Source of the DNA: an uncultured Ellagibacter sp.
GTDB taxonomy: Bacteria > Actinomycetota > Coriobacteriia > Coriobacteriales > Eggerthellaceae
Assembly: GCA_934613165.1 (NCBI GenBank)
Contig: CAKTSW010000060.1
Span: 1 to 7,538, forward strand
Direction of reading: 5' to 3'
DNA length: 7,538 nucleotides
Every line of letters starts with the position of its first letter. Positions within the stretch are counted from its first letter, which is position 1. Made by a program: the position numbers and the translations under genes. Positions 1 to 6,120 of the stretch are shown here, piece by piece. The notes beneath the pieces were generated by a model, which worked only from the letters and a program-made list of their open reading frames with translations, was not told where the DNA came from and did not search any database.

Positions 1-74
1 GCCAGCAGGATGTACGTGTACAGAAAGCCGTCGATGTCGCCGGTGACGGCGACGAGCCACGCGTTCGCGTCCAT
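1..74 (-). CDS. N-terminal fragment of a probable membrane carrier (possibly sodium:amino-acid symporter, AGCS type)
   Basis: Only the first 24 codons are visible and the gene continues off the left edge. Reading the minus strand from the ATG at 74-72 gives a start of MDANAWLVAVTGDIDGFLYT followed by YILL, with no stop. A purine-rich AGGGATAGGGG stretch sits about 5 nt upstream of the ATG and would serve as ribosome binding site. The short amphipathic start followed by a hydrophobic stretch resembles the opening of alanine/glycine:sodium symporters, where a 'hydrophobic, Phe-(Leu/Val), Tyr/Trp, hydrophobic' stretch precedes the first membrane helix. That resemblance rests on very few residues, so the product name is a guess while the coding start is reasonably supported. 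It is divergent from the phn operon, with about 280 nt between the two starts. Confidence 0.5.
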   Translation of the reverse strand, partial: MDANAWLVAVTGDIDGFLYTYILL

Positions 75-139
75 GAAACCCCTATCCCTTGCATCGCCTG
101 CCCATATAGCGGCCAGGCCCCCAAACCCATAAGGTCTAC

Positions 140-167
140 ATAATACCGCAAAAGAGGCAAGCTGAAA
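140..167 (-). promoter_or_regulatory. Weak candidate promoter for the leftward gene
   Basis: On the minus strand a TATTAT hexamer (145-140, five of six matches to TATAAT) lies about 65 nt upstream of the leftward ATG. The hexamer 16 nt further upstream, TTTCAG (167-162), matches TTGACA only at its first two positions. This is the best -10-like element between the two divergent starts on that strand, but without a convincing -35 it stays a low-confidence call. Confidence 0.22.
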
Positions 168-270
168 CTCGTCGAAGCTCCGCCAACCACATTGCCCGAT
201 CGCTTTGGCCAGCGCGCAAACGGCAAATCGTATTTAGCAGGCGAAATCGAATACGGACCGAAGATAGTAA

Positions 271-298
271 TAGACATGCGCAACTCTTACGATACAAT
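271..298 (+). promoter_or_regulatory. Sigma-70-like promoter of the phn operon
   Basis: TAGACA at 271-276 (five of six to TTGACA) and TACAAT at 293-298 (five of six to TATAAT) are separated by 16 nt. Transcription would begin near 305, giving a leader of about 50 nt before the phnD start, too short to hold a typical riboswitch. The local sequence is more AT-rich than the flanking genes, as expected of a promoter. I see no convincing Pho-box direct repeat or palindromic operator around it, so phosphate control cannot be read from the sequence. The rest of the 75-355 gap shows no gene, RNA or strong repeat. Confidence 0.55.
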
Positions 299-355
299 AA
301 GCGCGCGTTTCAACTATATGCGTGAAGCGAATACTAACCATGTGAAAGGAACTGG

Positions 356-1465
356 ATGATGGGAAACAGGAAGGATACTACCCCCCGCGGCTCGCTTGAT
401 CGTCGGCAATTCGTCGCTGTAGGCGCAACCGCTCTTGCCGGCGCAGCGATGGCCGGAGCTTTGTCGGGCTGCTCCTCCTCGGATAGCGGCTCTAAAACAG
501 ACGGAGCATCGTCGACCGCGTCGTCGAAAGACAAGATCGTCTTCATATGGGAGCCGAACGAGTCGACGACGACGTACGAAGGCATGCGCGAAGCGGTCGC
601 CGAGTGCATTGAAAAGGGCTGCGGTCTGCCGTGTGAGATGATGACCACCACCGACTACAACGTCACCATCGAATCGCTGATTTCCGGCAAGGCCGACATG
701 GCCTCCTTGGGCGCTTCCGAATACGTCGAAGCGCATGCGAAGAACGCCGACGTCAACATCGCATTCGTTCTGAGCAACGAGGACGGCGAGCTCGACCAGG
801 CATCTTACTACTCCCAAATCTGCGTTCGAAGCGAAGATGCCGACAAGTATAAGAGCGGCTCGTCATTTTCCCTCGACAACATCAAAGGCAAGAACTTCTC
901 GTTCGTTAACCTGAACTCCACGTCGGGATTCGTTATGCCGGCAACGGTGGTGAAAAAGCAATTCGGGCTTTCCAGCACGGACGAATGCAGCGAATCGGGG
1001 GCTTTCTTCGACACGGTGCTGTTCCCCGGCTCTCACCCTGGATCGCTGTTCAATCTGCTTAACGGTGACGCCGACGTCGCCGTTTTCGCCGATTACCTGG
1101 TCGACCCGATGGTCGAGCTTGTGTCGGGCGAGCCTGCGCAGCCCGGTACCGTTTATCGCGTCAAAGAAGGGGTCGACTCGCCTCTCGACGCAGTCGTGGG
1201 CAAAGAATTCACCATTATCGAAGCGCTGCCCGTGCCTGCGGTTCCGATCTGCATCAACACCGCGACCGTCCCGTCAGACATCCACGACAAGATCATCGAT
1301 TATATGTGCTCCGACGAGGTAGCTTCCAACTCGAAGATCTTCCCCTCCCCCGACGACAAGGACACGGTCAGCAATTGGTCGAAGACCTCCGACAAGGTGC
1401 GTTTCGTTCCCGCCGAGGACGACTACTACGATGAGTTCCGCGAACTCATCGACTTCAAAGGGTAG
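356..1465 (+). CDS. phnD: Phosphonate/phosphite/phosphate ABC transporter substrate-binding lipoprotein (PhnD family)
   Basis: This is the extracytoplasmic receptor that captures the substrate and hands it to the PhnE permeases. The 369-residue product opens with a twin-arginine signal (DRRQF, about residues 15-19), then an Ala/Gly-rich hydrophobic stretch and a lipobox LSGC ending at Cys39, so it is probably Tat-exported and lipid-anchored. A Ser-rich linker (40-58) leads into the periplasmic-binding fold. Family hallmarks are STSGF at 188-192, which corresponds to the ligand-contacting Ser/Thr stretch of E. coli PhnD, GSH at 225-227 in the FPGSHPGS motif, and NGDADVAVF near 236-244. AAAGGA at 345-350 is 5 nt from ATG 356 and 8 nt from a second in-frame ATG at 359, so either could start translation. 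It is the first gene of the operon. PhnD relatives bind phosphonates, phosphite, hypophosphite or phosphate, and the exact ligand is not decidable here. Confidence 0.93.
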   Translation: MMGNRKDTTPRGSLDRRQFVAVGATALAGAAMAGALSGCSSSDSGSKTDGASSTASSKDKIVFIWEPNESTTTYEGMREAVAECIEKGCGLPCEMMTTTDYNVTIESLISGKADMASLGASEYVEAHAKNADVNIAFVLSNEDGELDQASYYSQICVRSEDADKYKSGSSFSLDNIKGKNFSFVNLNSTSGFVMPATVVKKQFGLSSTDECSESGAFFDTVLFPGSHPGSLFNLLNGDADVAVFADYLVDPMVELVSGEPAQPGTVYRVKEGVDSPLDAVVGKEFTIIEALPVPAVPICINTATVPSDIHDKIIDYMCSDEVASNSKIFPSPDDKDTVSNWSKTSDKVRFVPAEDDYYDEFRELIDFKG

Positions 1466-1477
1466 ATAACGCTCATC

Positions 1478-1514
1478 GCTAAGAGGGCGCTCATCCTCGA
1501 GCCTCCCTCTTAGC
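1478..1514 (+). promoter_or_regulatory. Strong stem-loop between phnD and phnC
   Basis: GCTAAGAGGG (1478-1487) and CCCTCTTAGC (1505-1514) are perfect 10-bp inverted arms. Inside them GCTC (1489-1492) and GAGC (1499-1502) pair again across a 6-nt loop, ATCCTC, leaving only a 1x2 internal bulge. The structure fills most of the 67-nt gap, begins 12 nt after the phnD stop and ends 18 nt before the phnC start. No run of T follows, so it is not a classic intrinsic terminator. In other ABC-importer operons a stem-loop after the binding-protein gene protects its mRNA or attenuates downstream genes, giving excess binding protein. That role is the likely inference here. Confidence 0.7.
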
Positions 1515-1532
1515 GGAAAGACGGGAACAGGA

Positions 1533-2309
1533 ATGGCGAACGCATCTTCGGCTCTGCTCGAGCTGAACAAGCTTACAAAGCAATACGGAAACGGCAAGAC
1601 GGCTCTCGAAGGGTTCGATTTGTCGATTGGAAGAGGCGAGTTCGTCTCCGTGATCGGCTCGTCCGGCGCCGGCAAGTCCACCATGCTGCGCTGCATCAAC
1701 CAACTGATCAAGCCAACGTCGGGCACGATCGTGTTCGACGGGGCGGACGTGACGGGTATTCGCGGCCGGGAGCTGAGGCATATGCGCCGCAAGATCAGCA
1801 TGGTGTTCCAGAACTACAACTTGGTGTATCGCTCGACGGCAATCGAGAACGTCTTACAGGGACGCCTTGGGTACAAGTCGGCCCTTGCCGGCTCGCTTGG
1901 AATTTTCACCGAAGACGAGAAGCGCCGTGCCTTCGAAATGCTCGAGCACGTCGGGCTATCCGATTTCGCCTACACTCGCGCCGATCAGCTTTCAGGTGGG
2001 CAGAAGCAGCGCGTCGGGATTGCTCGCGCCCTTGTTCAGGAGCCGCTGCTCATTTTGGCGGACGAGCCCATTGCGAGCCTCGACCCCAAATCCTCCCGCG
2101 TTGTGCTCGAACTGCTGCGCAGTGCGGTGGACAAGTTCGGGATAACGTGCCTCGTAAGCCTTCATCAGGTCGAATTCGCGCAAGAATTCTCGGACCGCAT
2201 CGTTGGCTTGGCTGGCGGATGCGCCCTCTTCGATGGATCGCCCGACGATTTGACGCCTTCGATAATCGCGAAGATATACGGCGACGACAATGAAGAGGGA
2301 TGCTCGTGA
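1533..2309 (+). CDS. phnC: Phosphonate-type ABC transporter ATP-binding protein (PhnC)
   Basis: This cytoplasmic ATPase powers the importer; two copies would dock on the PhnE permeases through their EAA loops. The 258-residue product is normal for PhnC and has every canonical motif: Walker A GSSGAGKST (42-50), Q-loop Gln93 in VFQNYNLV, signature LSGGQ (153-157), Walker B LLILADEP (172-179, catalytic Glu178) and the H-loop His211 in SLHQV. The QNYNLV...ENVLQGRLG segment is typical of PhnC rather than of other ABC families. The start is ATG 1533. GGGA (1523-1526) lies 6 nt upstream as a modest ribosome binding site, while the AGGA touching the ATG is too close to serve. Its 3' end overlaps the next gene by 4 nt, which implies coupled translation. 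No truncation or missing residue is seen. Confidence 0.95.
   Translation: MANASSALLELNKLTKQYGNGKTALEGFDLSIGRGEFVSVIGSSGAGKSTMLRCINQLIKPTSGTIVFDGADVTGIRGRELRHMRRKISMVFQNYNLVYRSTAIENVLQGRLGYKSALAGSLGIFTEDEKRRAFEMLEHVGLSDFAYTRADQLSGGQKQRVGIARALVQEPLLILADEPIASLDPKSSRVVLELLRSAVDKFGITCLVSLHQVEFAQEFSDRIVGLAGGCALFDGSPDDLTPSIIAKIYGDDNEEGCS
2295..2299 (+). promoter_or_regulatory. Ribosome binding site that selects the GTG start of the first permease
   Basis: GAGGG ends directly against an upstream in-frame ATG (2300-2302), leaving no spacer for initiation there. It is 6 nt from the in-frame GTG at 2306-2308. That GTG also forms a GTGA overlap with the phnC stop codon, the standard arrangement for coupled translation, so the GTG is preferred. 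Confidence 0.6.
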
Positions 2310-3154
2310 CTTCACTGAAATCCCGACCGGCGCAATGCGAGACGTCGGAAAACGGCAAAGAGCAGGCTTGTCACCAGCGCTTTTTCCTTAAGAAGCACCT
2401 AACTTTCATCGCGCTCATCCTCGTTTTTTTGGGGATTTGCGGATTATCGAGCCAATTCGTCGGCTTCGATCTGCTGAAGGCCCTTCGCGATTTTCCCGCC
2501 GGTTTCGTTTGGTTCCTCCAGAAATTCATGCCCCAGGCGTCGTCGTTCGACAAAATGGGGACAATCGCCCCCGCGCTTCTTTCGACGGTGCTCGATTCGG
2601 TGGCGGCAAGTTGCACTGCCGCAATCCTTGCGTTCGTCTGCGCTGTTTTGGGGTCCCGGACGGTGGGGCTCGGAGGCCCCATGCAGTTCGTCGTTCGGGC
2701 GATTGCGTCGGTGTTTCGCAATATCCCGATCGTCGCCTGGGCGTTTCTGCTGCTCTTCTCGTTCAAACAGAGTGAGTTCACAGGCTATTTGGCGCTGTTC
2801 CTTCAAAGCTTCGGTTTTTTAACAAGGTGCTTCCTCGAGAACATCGACGAGATGAGCGTCGGCCCGGTGGAAGCCCTTCGTTCTTGTGGAGCGGGGTATC
2901 TCCAAGTGGTTTCCCGGGCGGTGATTCCCATGAGCATCACTCAGGTTATCAGCTGGGTTCTTTACATGATCGAGACGAACATCAGGGACGCGACTCTCGT
3001 AGGGATGCTGACGGGCACGGGCATAGGGTTCGTCTTCGACCTTTACTACAAGAGCTTCAGGTACGACACGGCGGGACTTGTTCTTGCCTTGGTGATCGTC
3101 GTGGTGATTGCATGCGAAACGTCCTCTAACTATATTCGAAGAAGGGTGATGTAG
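2306..3154 (+). CDS. phnE: Phosphonate-type ABC transporter permease, first copy (PhnE family)
   Basis: This is an integral membrane subunit of the importer, with the second permease as likely partner. Using the GTG start at 2306 the product has 282 residues, usual for PhnE. Hydrophobic segments are visible at roughly 33-52, 92-116, 138-154, 157-172, 213-225 and 256-271. The cytoplasmic coupling helix that contacts the ATPase is the EAA-like stretch EALRSCGAGYLQVVSRAVIP (about 189-208). It is followed by IETNIRDATLVGMLTGTGIG, corresponding to the conserved (F/I)E.N(V/I)R.AT..G....GIG motif of PhnE proteins. The reading frame also allows an ATG at 2300, which would add two residues but has no room for a ribosome binding site. 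The gene overlaps phnC by 4 nt and its TAG abuts the next ATG with no gap. Substrate specificity is not visible in a permease. Confidence 0.92.
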   Translation: MTSLKSRPAQCETSENGKEQACHQRFFLKKHLTFIALILVFLGICGLSSQFVGFDLLKALRDFPAGFVWFLQKFMPQASSFDKMGTIAPALLSTVLDSVAASCTAAILAFVCAVLGSRTVGLGGPMQFVVRAIASVFRNIPIVAWAFLLLFSFKQSEFTGYLALFLQSFGFLTRCFLENIDEMSVGPVEALRSCGAGYLQVVSRAVIPMSITQVISWVLYMIETNIRDATLVGMLTGTGIGFVFDLYYKSFRYDTAGLVLALVIVVVIACETSSNYIRRRVM

Positions 3155-4006
3155 ATGGCGGCATCGGATACGCCGCAGGGAGCGCGTTTAACCCGCAGCG
3201 GCAAGATCAAGACGCGGTCGTTCTCGAAGTCGAACGCCCTCGTGGTTGCCGTGGTTCTTTCGCTTGCTGCGGTCACGATCTACGCCTTCGTTCAGATGGA
3301 TTACGGGAAAACGCCTCTTTTGACCGCCTTCGGGAATGCCCTCTCGGACTTTGTCGAAATGGCCACGACTCCGCACGTGAACGGGCACTTCAAGTACCCC
3401 GATTTAGTGGTAGAGCTTTTGGTCACGCTTGCGTTGGCAACGCTTACGACGCTGGGAGGCGCGGTGATCGCGCTCTTCCTTGGACTGTTCGCGGCAAGTA
3501 ACTTATCGAACCTCATGGTAAGCAACGCCATCAAAATCGTAATGTCGATCGCGCGAGTGGTACCGACGATCTTATGGGTTCTGATCTTCACTGTCGCGAT
3601 AGGTCTTGGTGCCGAGGCCGCGGTTATCGGGATGCTGTTCCATAGCGTCGCCTATCTGGTGAAAGCGTATTCCGAGAGCTTCGAGGAAGTGGACGCGGGC
3701 GTTCTCGAGGCTTTGCAGTCGACGGGGGCATCGTGGTGGCAGGTTGTCGGTCGCGGTGTGCTTTCCGAGAAGTTGAACGAGATGCTGTCCTGGACTTTCA
3801 TTCGCTTCGAGATTAATTTCGTAGCTGCTGTGGTCGTTGCCGGAATGGCCGGCTCGGGCGGCATCGGCTACTCGCTCTTCCTCGCTGGAAACTACTATTT
3901 CGATATTCACGAAATCGGCCTTATCGTTTACCTGTGCATGGCCGTTTCCATCGTTTTGGAAGTTTCCGCGACGAAGCTTCGCAAGCGTTTCGTCGTCAAT
4001 CGCTAG
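3155..4006 (+). CDS. phnE: Phosphonate-type ABC transporter permease, second copy (PhnE family)
   Basis: This is the second membrane subunit, presumably pairing with the preceding permease to form a heterodimeric channel. It has 283 residues. Membrane segments are apparent at about 28-48, 86-113, 125-150, 152-170, 221-240 and 254-272. The EAA coupling helix is EALQSTGASWWQVVGRGVL (185-203), and RFEINFVAAVVVAGMAGSGG (217-236) is the downstream PhnE hallmark, followed by IGYS. The two permeases clearly share a fold but differ over most of their length, so this is an old duplication kept as two subunits rather than a recent repeat. The ATG directly follows the TAG of the previous gene. GAAGGG (3141-3146) lies 8 nt upstream as ribosome binding site inside the preceding coding sequence. 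A basic N-terminal tail of about 25 residues precedes the first membrane segment. Confidence 0.93.
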   Translation: MAASDTPQGARLTRSGKIKTRSFSKSNALVVAVVLSLAAVTIYAFVQMDYGKTPLLTAFGNALSDFVEMATTPHVNGHFKYPDLVVELLVTLALATLTTLGGAVIALFLGLFAASNLSNLMVSNAIKIVMSIARVVPTILWVLIFTVAIGLGAEAAVIGMLFHSVAYLVKAYSESFEEVDAGVLEALQSTGASWWQVVGRGVLSEKLNEMLSWTFIRFEINFVAAVVVAGMAGSGGIGYSLFLAGNYYFDIHEIGLIVYLCMAVSIVLEVSATKLRKRFVVNR

Positions 4007-4009
4007 GAG
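4005..4009 (+). promoter_or_regulatory. Ribosome binding site of the LRR gene, overlapping the phnE stop codon
   Basis: AGGAG begins within the TAG stop of the second phnE (4004-4006) and ends 4 nt before ATG 4014. This fixes the start of the LRR gene at 4014 and suggests that ribosomes finishing phnE re-initiate here, so the LRR protein would be made with the importer. Confidence 0.65.
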
Positions 4010-4013
4010 CGGC

Positions 4014-4916
4014 ATGGCCACGTTCGATTTGACGCTGACCCGTTACAGCGACAACGGGGATCCTCAGCCTCTCGTTGTGGTACCCAAAGGGGTTTCGTCG
4101 ATCGGGAGAAGGGCTTTCTTCTGCGATTACGGGATTCGGCGGGTCGTCGTTCCCGAAGGCGTCGTCTCGCTGGGAGAGGAATCGTTTGCGGGGTGCCTCC
4201 ATTTGGAGGAAGTTCATCTCCCGAGCACGCTTCTCTCGATCGACGATGCCGCTTTCAGGGGGTGCACCCGTCTGCGGTCTGCAACGCTTCCTCGAAACGT
4301 CCGAAGAATCGGGGCCCGTGCCTTCATGCGATGCGGGTCTCTCGGCAGCATCGCCCTTCCCGCATCGTTAGCTGAACTGGGAAAAGAGTGCTTCAGGGAG
4401 TGTTTGAGCTTGGAGCGGATCGCCGTCCCATCCGGCATCGCCACGGTGGAGAAGGCGACTTTCAAAGGGTGCGTTCACTTGAGGGAGGCCGAGCTTTCGA
4501 GGGGAATCGAAGTGCTCGAAGACGATTCGTTCAAAGGGTGCCGCAGCCTCGAAGCGTGCAGTCTCCCCGATTCGCTCGGGTGGATCGGGCGCAATGCCTT
4601 TAGCGGTTGCTCGATGCTGGGGGAAATGACGATACCGGACAGCGTGACGTCGCTGGAAGAGGGCGTATTCGACTCTTGTGCAAGCCTATCCTTCCTGAGT
4701 GTCCCTTCAACGCTGTCTTTCATCGATCCGAATGCTTGCTCGCGTTGCTCTTGCGAAATCGAGGTTCGGGAATCCGGGAAAACGGCAACTTCTTCCGCAG
4801 GGCAGGGGGAATGCCGGAGTATGGAGCTCCTTACGGCGAACGTCGAAGGAGCTCGAGACGGGGCTCCTGCCTTGAGCTCCTTCAAATCAGCTACGGCAAA
4901 GCCGCAGATAGCCTAA
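4014..4916 (+). CDS. BspA-type leucine-rich repeat (LRR_5) protein, no export signal
   Basis: The 300-residue product is almost entirely repeat. After a 20-residue cap come ten consecutive 23-residue units (21-250) with no insertions, then a 50-residue Ser/Ala/Glu-rich tail. The unit reads roughly 'x-x-(L/V)-P-x-x-(V/L)-x-x-(I/L)-(G/E)-x-x-x-F-x-x-C-x-x-L-x-x', the LRR_5 / BspA consensus of solenoid proteins that bind other proteins or ligands. Cysteines stand in register at 61, 84, 107, 130, 153, 176, 199, 222 and 245. The last unit is degenerate, with Cys242 replacing the ladder Phe and extra Cys at 247. There is no signal peptide, lipobox, transmembrane segment or cell-wall anchor, which is unusual because many BspA-like proteins are surface proteins. 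It begins 7 nt after phnE, so it is the last gene of the importer operon. A longer frame reaching back to 3837 only overlaps phnE out of frame. Function is not recognised. Confidence 0.85.
   Translation: MATFDLTLTRYSDNGDPQPLVVVPKGVSSIGRRAFFCDYGIRRVVVPEGVVSLGEESFAGCLHLEEVHLPSTLLSIDDAAFRGCTRLRSATLPRNVRRIGARAFMRCGSLGSIALPASLAELGKECFRECLSLERIAVPSGIATVEKATFKGCVHLREAELSRGIEVLEDDSFKGCRSLEACSLPDSLGWIGRNAFSGCSMLGEMTIPDSVTSLEEGVFDSCASLSFLSVPSTLSFIDPNACSRCSCEIEVRESGKTATSSAGQGECRSMELLTANVEGARDGAPALSSFKSATAKPQIA
4074..4763 (+). repeat. Ten tandem 69-bp coding repeats (23-residue LRR units)
   Basis: Ten in-frame 69-nt units encode the leucine-rich repeats. The DNA copies are well diverged, but units 6 and 7 share the near-identical stretch TTCAAAGGGTGC (4459-4470 and 4528-4539, exactly 69 nt apart). 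This points to old tandem duplication held together by selection on protein, with no sign of a recent expansion. All units are exactly 23 codons, with no frameshift. Confidence 0.85.
4824..4882. repeat. Three-copy GAGCTCCTT / AAGGAGCTC arrangement
   Basis: GAGCTCCTT occurs at 4824-4832 and again at 4874-4882, and its exact reverse complement AAGGAGCTC lies between them at 4846-4854. The middle copy can pair with either outer copy, giving two mutually exclusive 9-bp stems with loops of 13 and 19 nt. They sit in the codons for the C-terminal tail of the LRR protein, just before the convergent stop codons. Neither stem is followed by a T-run on either strand, so this is not a standard terminator, although it is where a 3' structure for either transcript would be expected. 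Confidence 0.6.
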
Positions 4917-6082
4917 AAAAGCGGCACATTCCCTCGGAGGAAATCCTCTACCGGCGTGTTCGAATCACCCACGATAAGGGGATTCGCGCTTGGATAGGTC
5001 TTGCAAAACGCTCCGAGGCCGCTCTTGCTAACGCGTCCGCTTTTCACTTCGACCGCAGTGACCTCCTGCGCTCGCTTAAGCACGAAGTCGACCTCAAGGT
5101 CGCCGTTTCGCCACCAGAAAAGATTGAAACCGTCCGTTGCCGAGCGAGCTATCAGATAGGCCCCTACTGCGGTCTCGACAAGGTGCCCCCGCAAATCGGA
5201 GTCGCTAAGAAGGCTTCCCTTTCCGTGCCACATCGAGGTCATCAGCGCGGGGTCGTGCACCATGAGTCGCGGCGACGAAGCCTTCGCCCTGATCGGCTTG
5301 TCGTCGAATTTCTGAAGACCGCTCATCATGCCGGCTCCCGACAGAAGGTCGAGATAATGCTTAACCGTATCCGTGTTTCCTTTGTCGTCAAGCTGCCCGA
5401 GTATTTTCCGATACGATAGTTCTTGCGCGGAATACTGCGCCCCTAATTCGAAAAGGGCGCGCATAAGCGCCGGCTTCCTTACGTCCTCCATTTGCAGGAC
5501 GTCTCGAGAAATCGTCGCTTCGATGATGGAGTCGCGCATGTACTCACGCCAGCGATTTTCGTCGCCTTTTAGAATCGCAGCTCCAGGGTAACCCCCGAAT
5601 TCGAGGTAGTCTTCAAGCGAATAACCGAACGCCTCCGACATCTCCGACAGTCCCCAGTGGGTAGAGCGCAAAAGCTCGTATCGACCGGCAAGGGATTCGG
5701 TGAGACCGTTACCCAGGAGCAGGCTGGAAGACCCAGAGAGGATTACGAGCAGGGGCACGTCATTCCAGCTGTCCTCGTCCCAGAGCCTCTTGACGACTTC
5801 AGACCACTGGGAAACCTTTTGAATTTCGTCGATTACCAGGACCGCTTTCTCATTTCCCCTAGTAAGGGCGCGCGCTTGCCGCCATTGAGTCTCGACCCAA
5901 TCGCTCCCCAACTCCGCCGCCTCGTCGGCGCTTGCGACGCGCACGGGCAACCCGGCAACTTTGACGGCTTGTTTGATAGCCGTCGTTTTGCCTGTCTGCC
6001 GAGGGCCCGTGACAACCTGAATGAAAGATCGAGGTTCGCCCATTCGTTGCTCAAGCTGCTTTGAAATGTCTCTTCTGAACAT
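4913..6082 (-). CDS. AAA-family ATPase with C-terminal DUF4143 (PD-(D/E)XK-like) domain
   Basis: The 389-residue product has the two-part layout of AAA_14 / DUF4143 proteins. The N-terminal half is a P-loop ATPase: Walker A GPRQTGKTT (26-34), Walker B VLVIDEIQK (81-89, Asp85-Glu86), a sensor-like SGSSSLLL (116-123) and Arg134 in LAGRYELL as candidate arginine finger. After a helical linker, the C-terminal DUF4143 region shows Glu303, then GDLEVDF (Asp332), then AVEVKSG (Glu345, Lys347). This is the E-D-ExK spacing of PD-(D/E)XK nuclease-like folds. The family is widespread in bacteria and archaea, often scattered and horizontally acquired, and has no settled function. I chose ATG 6082 because GAGG (6091-6088) is 5 nt upstream; a longer frame from 6136 starts inside a palindrome with no ribosome binding site. 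It is convergent with the LRR gene and their ends overlap by 4 nt. Confidence 0.88.
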   Translation of the reverse strand: MFRRDISKQLEQRMGEPRSFIQVVTGPRQTGKTTAIKQAVKVAGLPVRVASADEAAELGSDWVETQWRQARALTRGNEKAVLVIDEIQKVSQWSEVVKRLWDEDSWNDVPLLVILSGSSSLLLGNGLTESLAGRYELLRSTHWGLSEMSEAFGYSLEDYLEFGGYPGAAILKGDENRWREYMRDSIIEATISRDVLQMEDVRKPALMRALFELGAQYSAQELSYRKILGQLDDKGNTDTVKHYLDLLSGAGMMSGLQKFDDKPIRAKASSPRLMVHDPALMTSMWHGKGSLLSDSDLRGHLVETAVGAYLIARSATDGFNLFWWRNGDLEVDFVLKRAQEVTAVEVKSGRVSKSGLGAFCKTYPSANPLIVGDSNTPVEDFLRGNVPLF

Positions 6083-6087
6083 AGTCG

Positions 6088-6091
6088 CCTC
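6088..6091 (-). promoter_or_regulatory. Ribosome binding site that selects the ATPase start
   Basis: On the minus strand GAGG (6091-6088) within ACGAGGCGACT lies 5 nt before ATG 6082. The upstream in-frame ATG at 6136 has no comparable site, so translation is assigned to 6082. Confidence 0.6.
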
Positions 6092-6120
6092 GTTCCTATG
6101 TACTCTGACATAAAGAATGA

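Noticed and set aside
75..355. Riboswitch or small RNA in the divergent intergenic region
   Set aside because: Only short weak inverted repeats were found, and the predicted leader of phnD is about 50 nt, too short for a known metabolite riboswitch.
1478..1514. The phnD-phnC hairpin as an intrinsic terminator
   Set aside because: The stem is strong but is followed by GGAAAG instead of a T-run, and the downstream genes belong to the same importer.
1274..1801. A 175-codon minus-strand frame across the phnD-phnC junction
   Set aside because: It is antisense to the ends of two well-supported genes and passes through the intergenic hairpin; no family resemblance.
2300..2302. ATG start for the first permease
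   Set aside because: The ribosome binding site GAGGG touches this ATG directly; GTG 2306 has a 6-nt spacer and a 4-nt GTGA overlap with phnC.
3837..4013. An upstream extension of the LRR reading frame
   Set aside because: It lies wholly inside the second phnE in another frame, its peptide shows no LRR pattern, and a good ribosome binding site points to ATG 4014.
4607..5419. A 270-codon plus-strand frame
   Set aside because: It overlaps the LRR gene in another frame and then runs antisense to the ATPase; its peptide is Arg- and Ser-rich, typical of GC-rich shadow frames.
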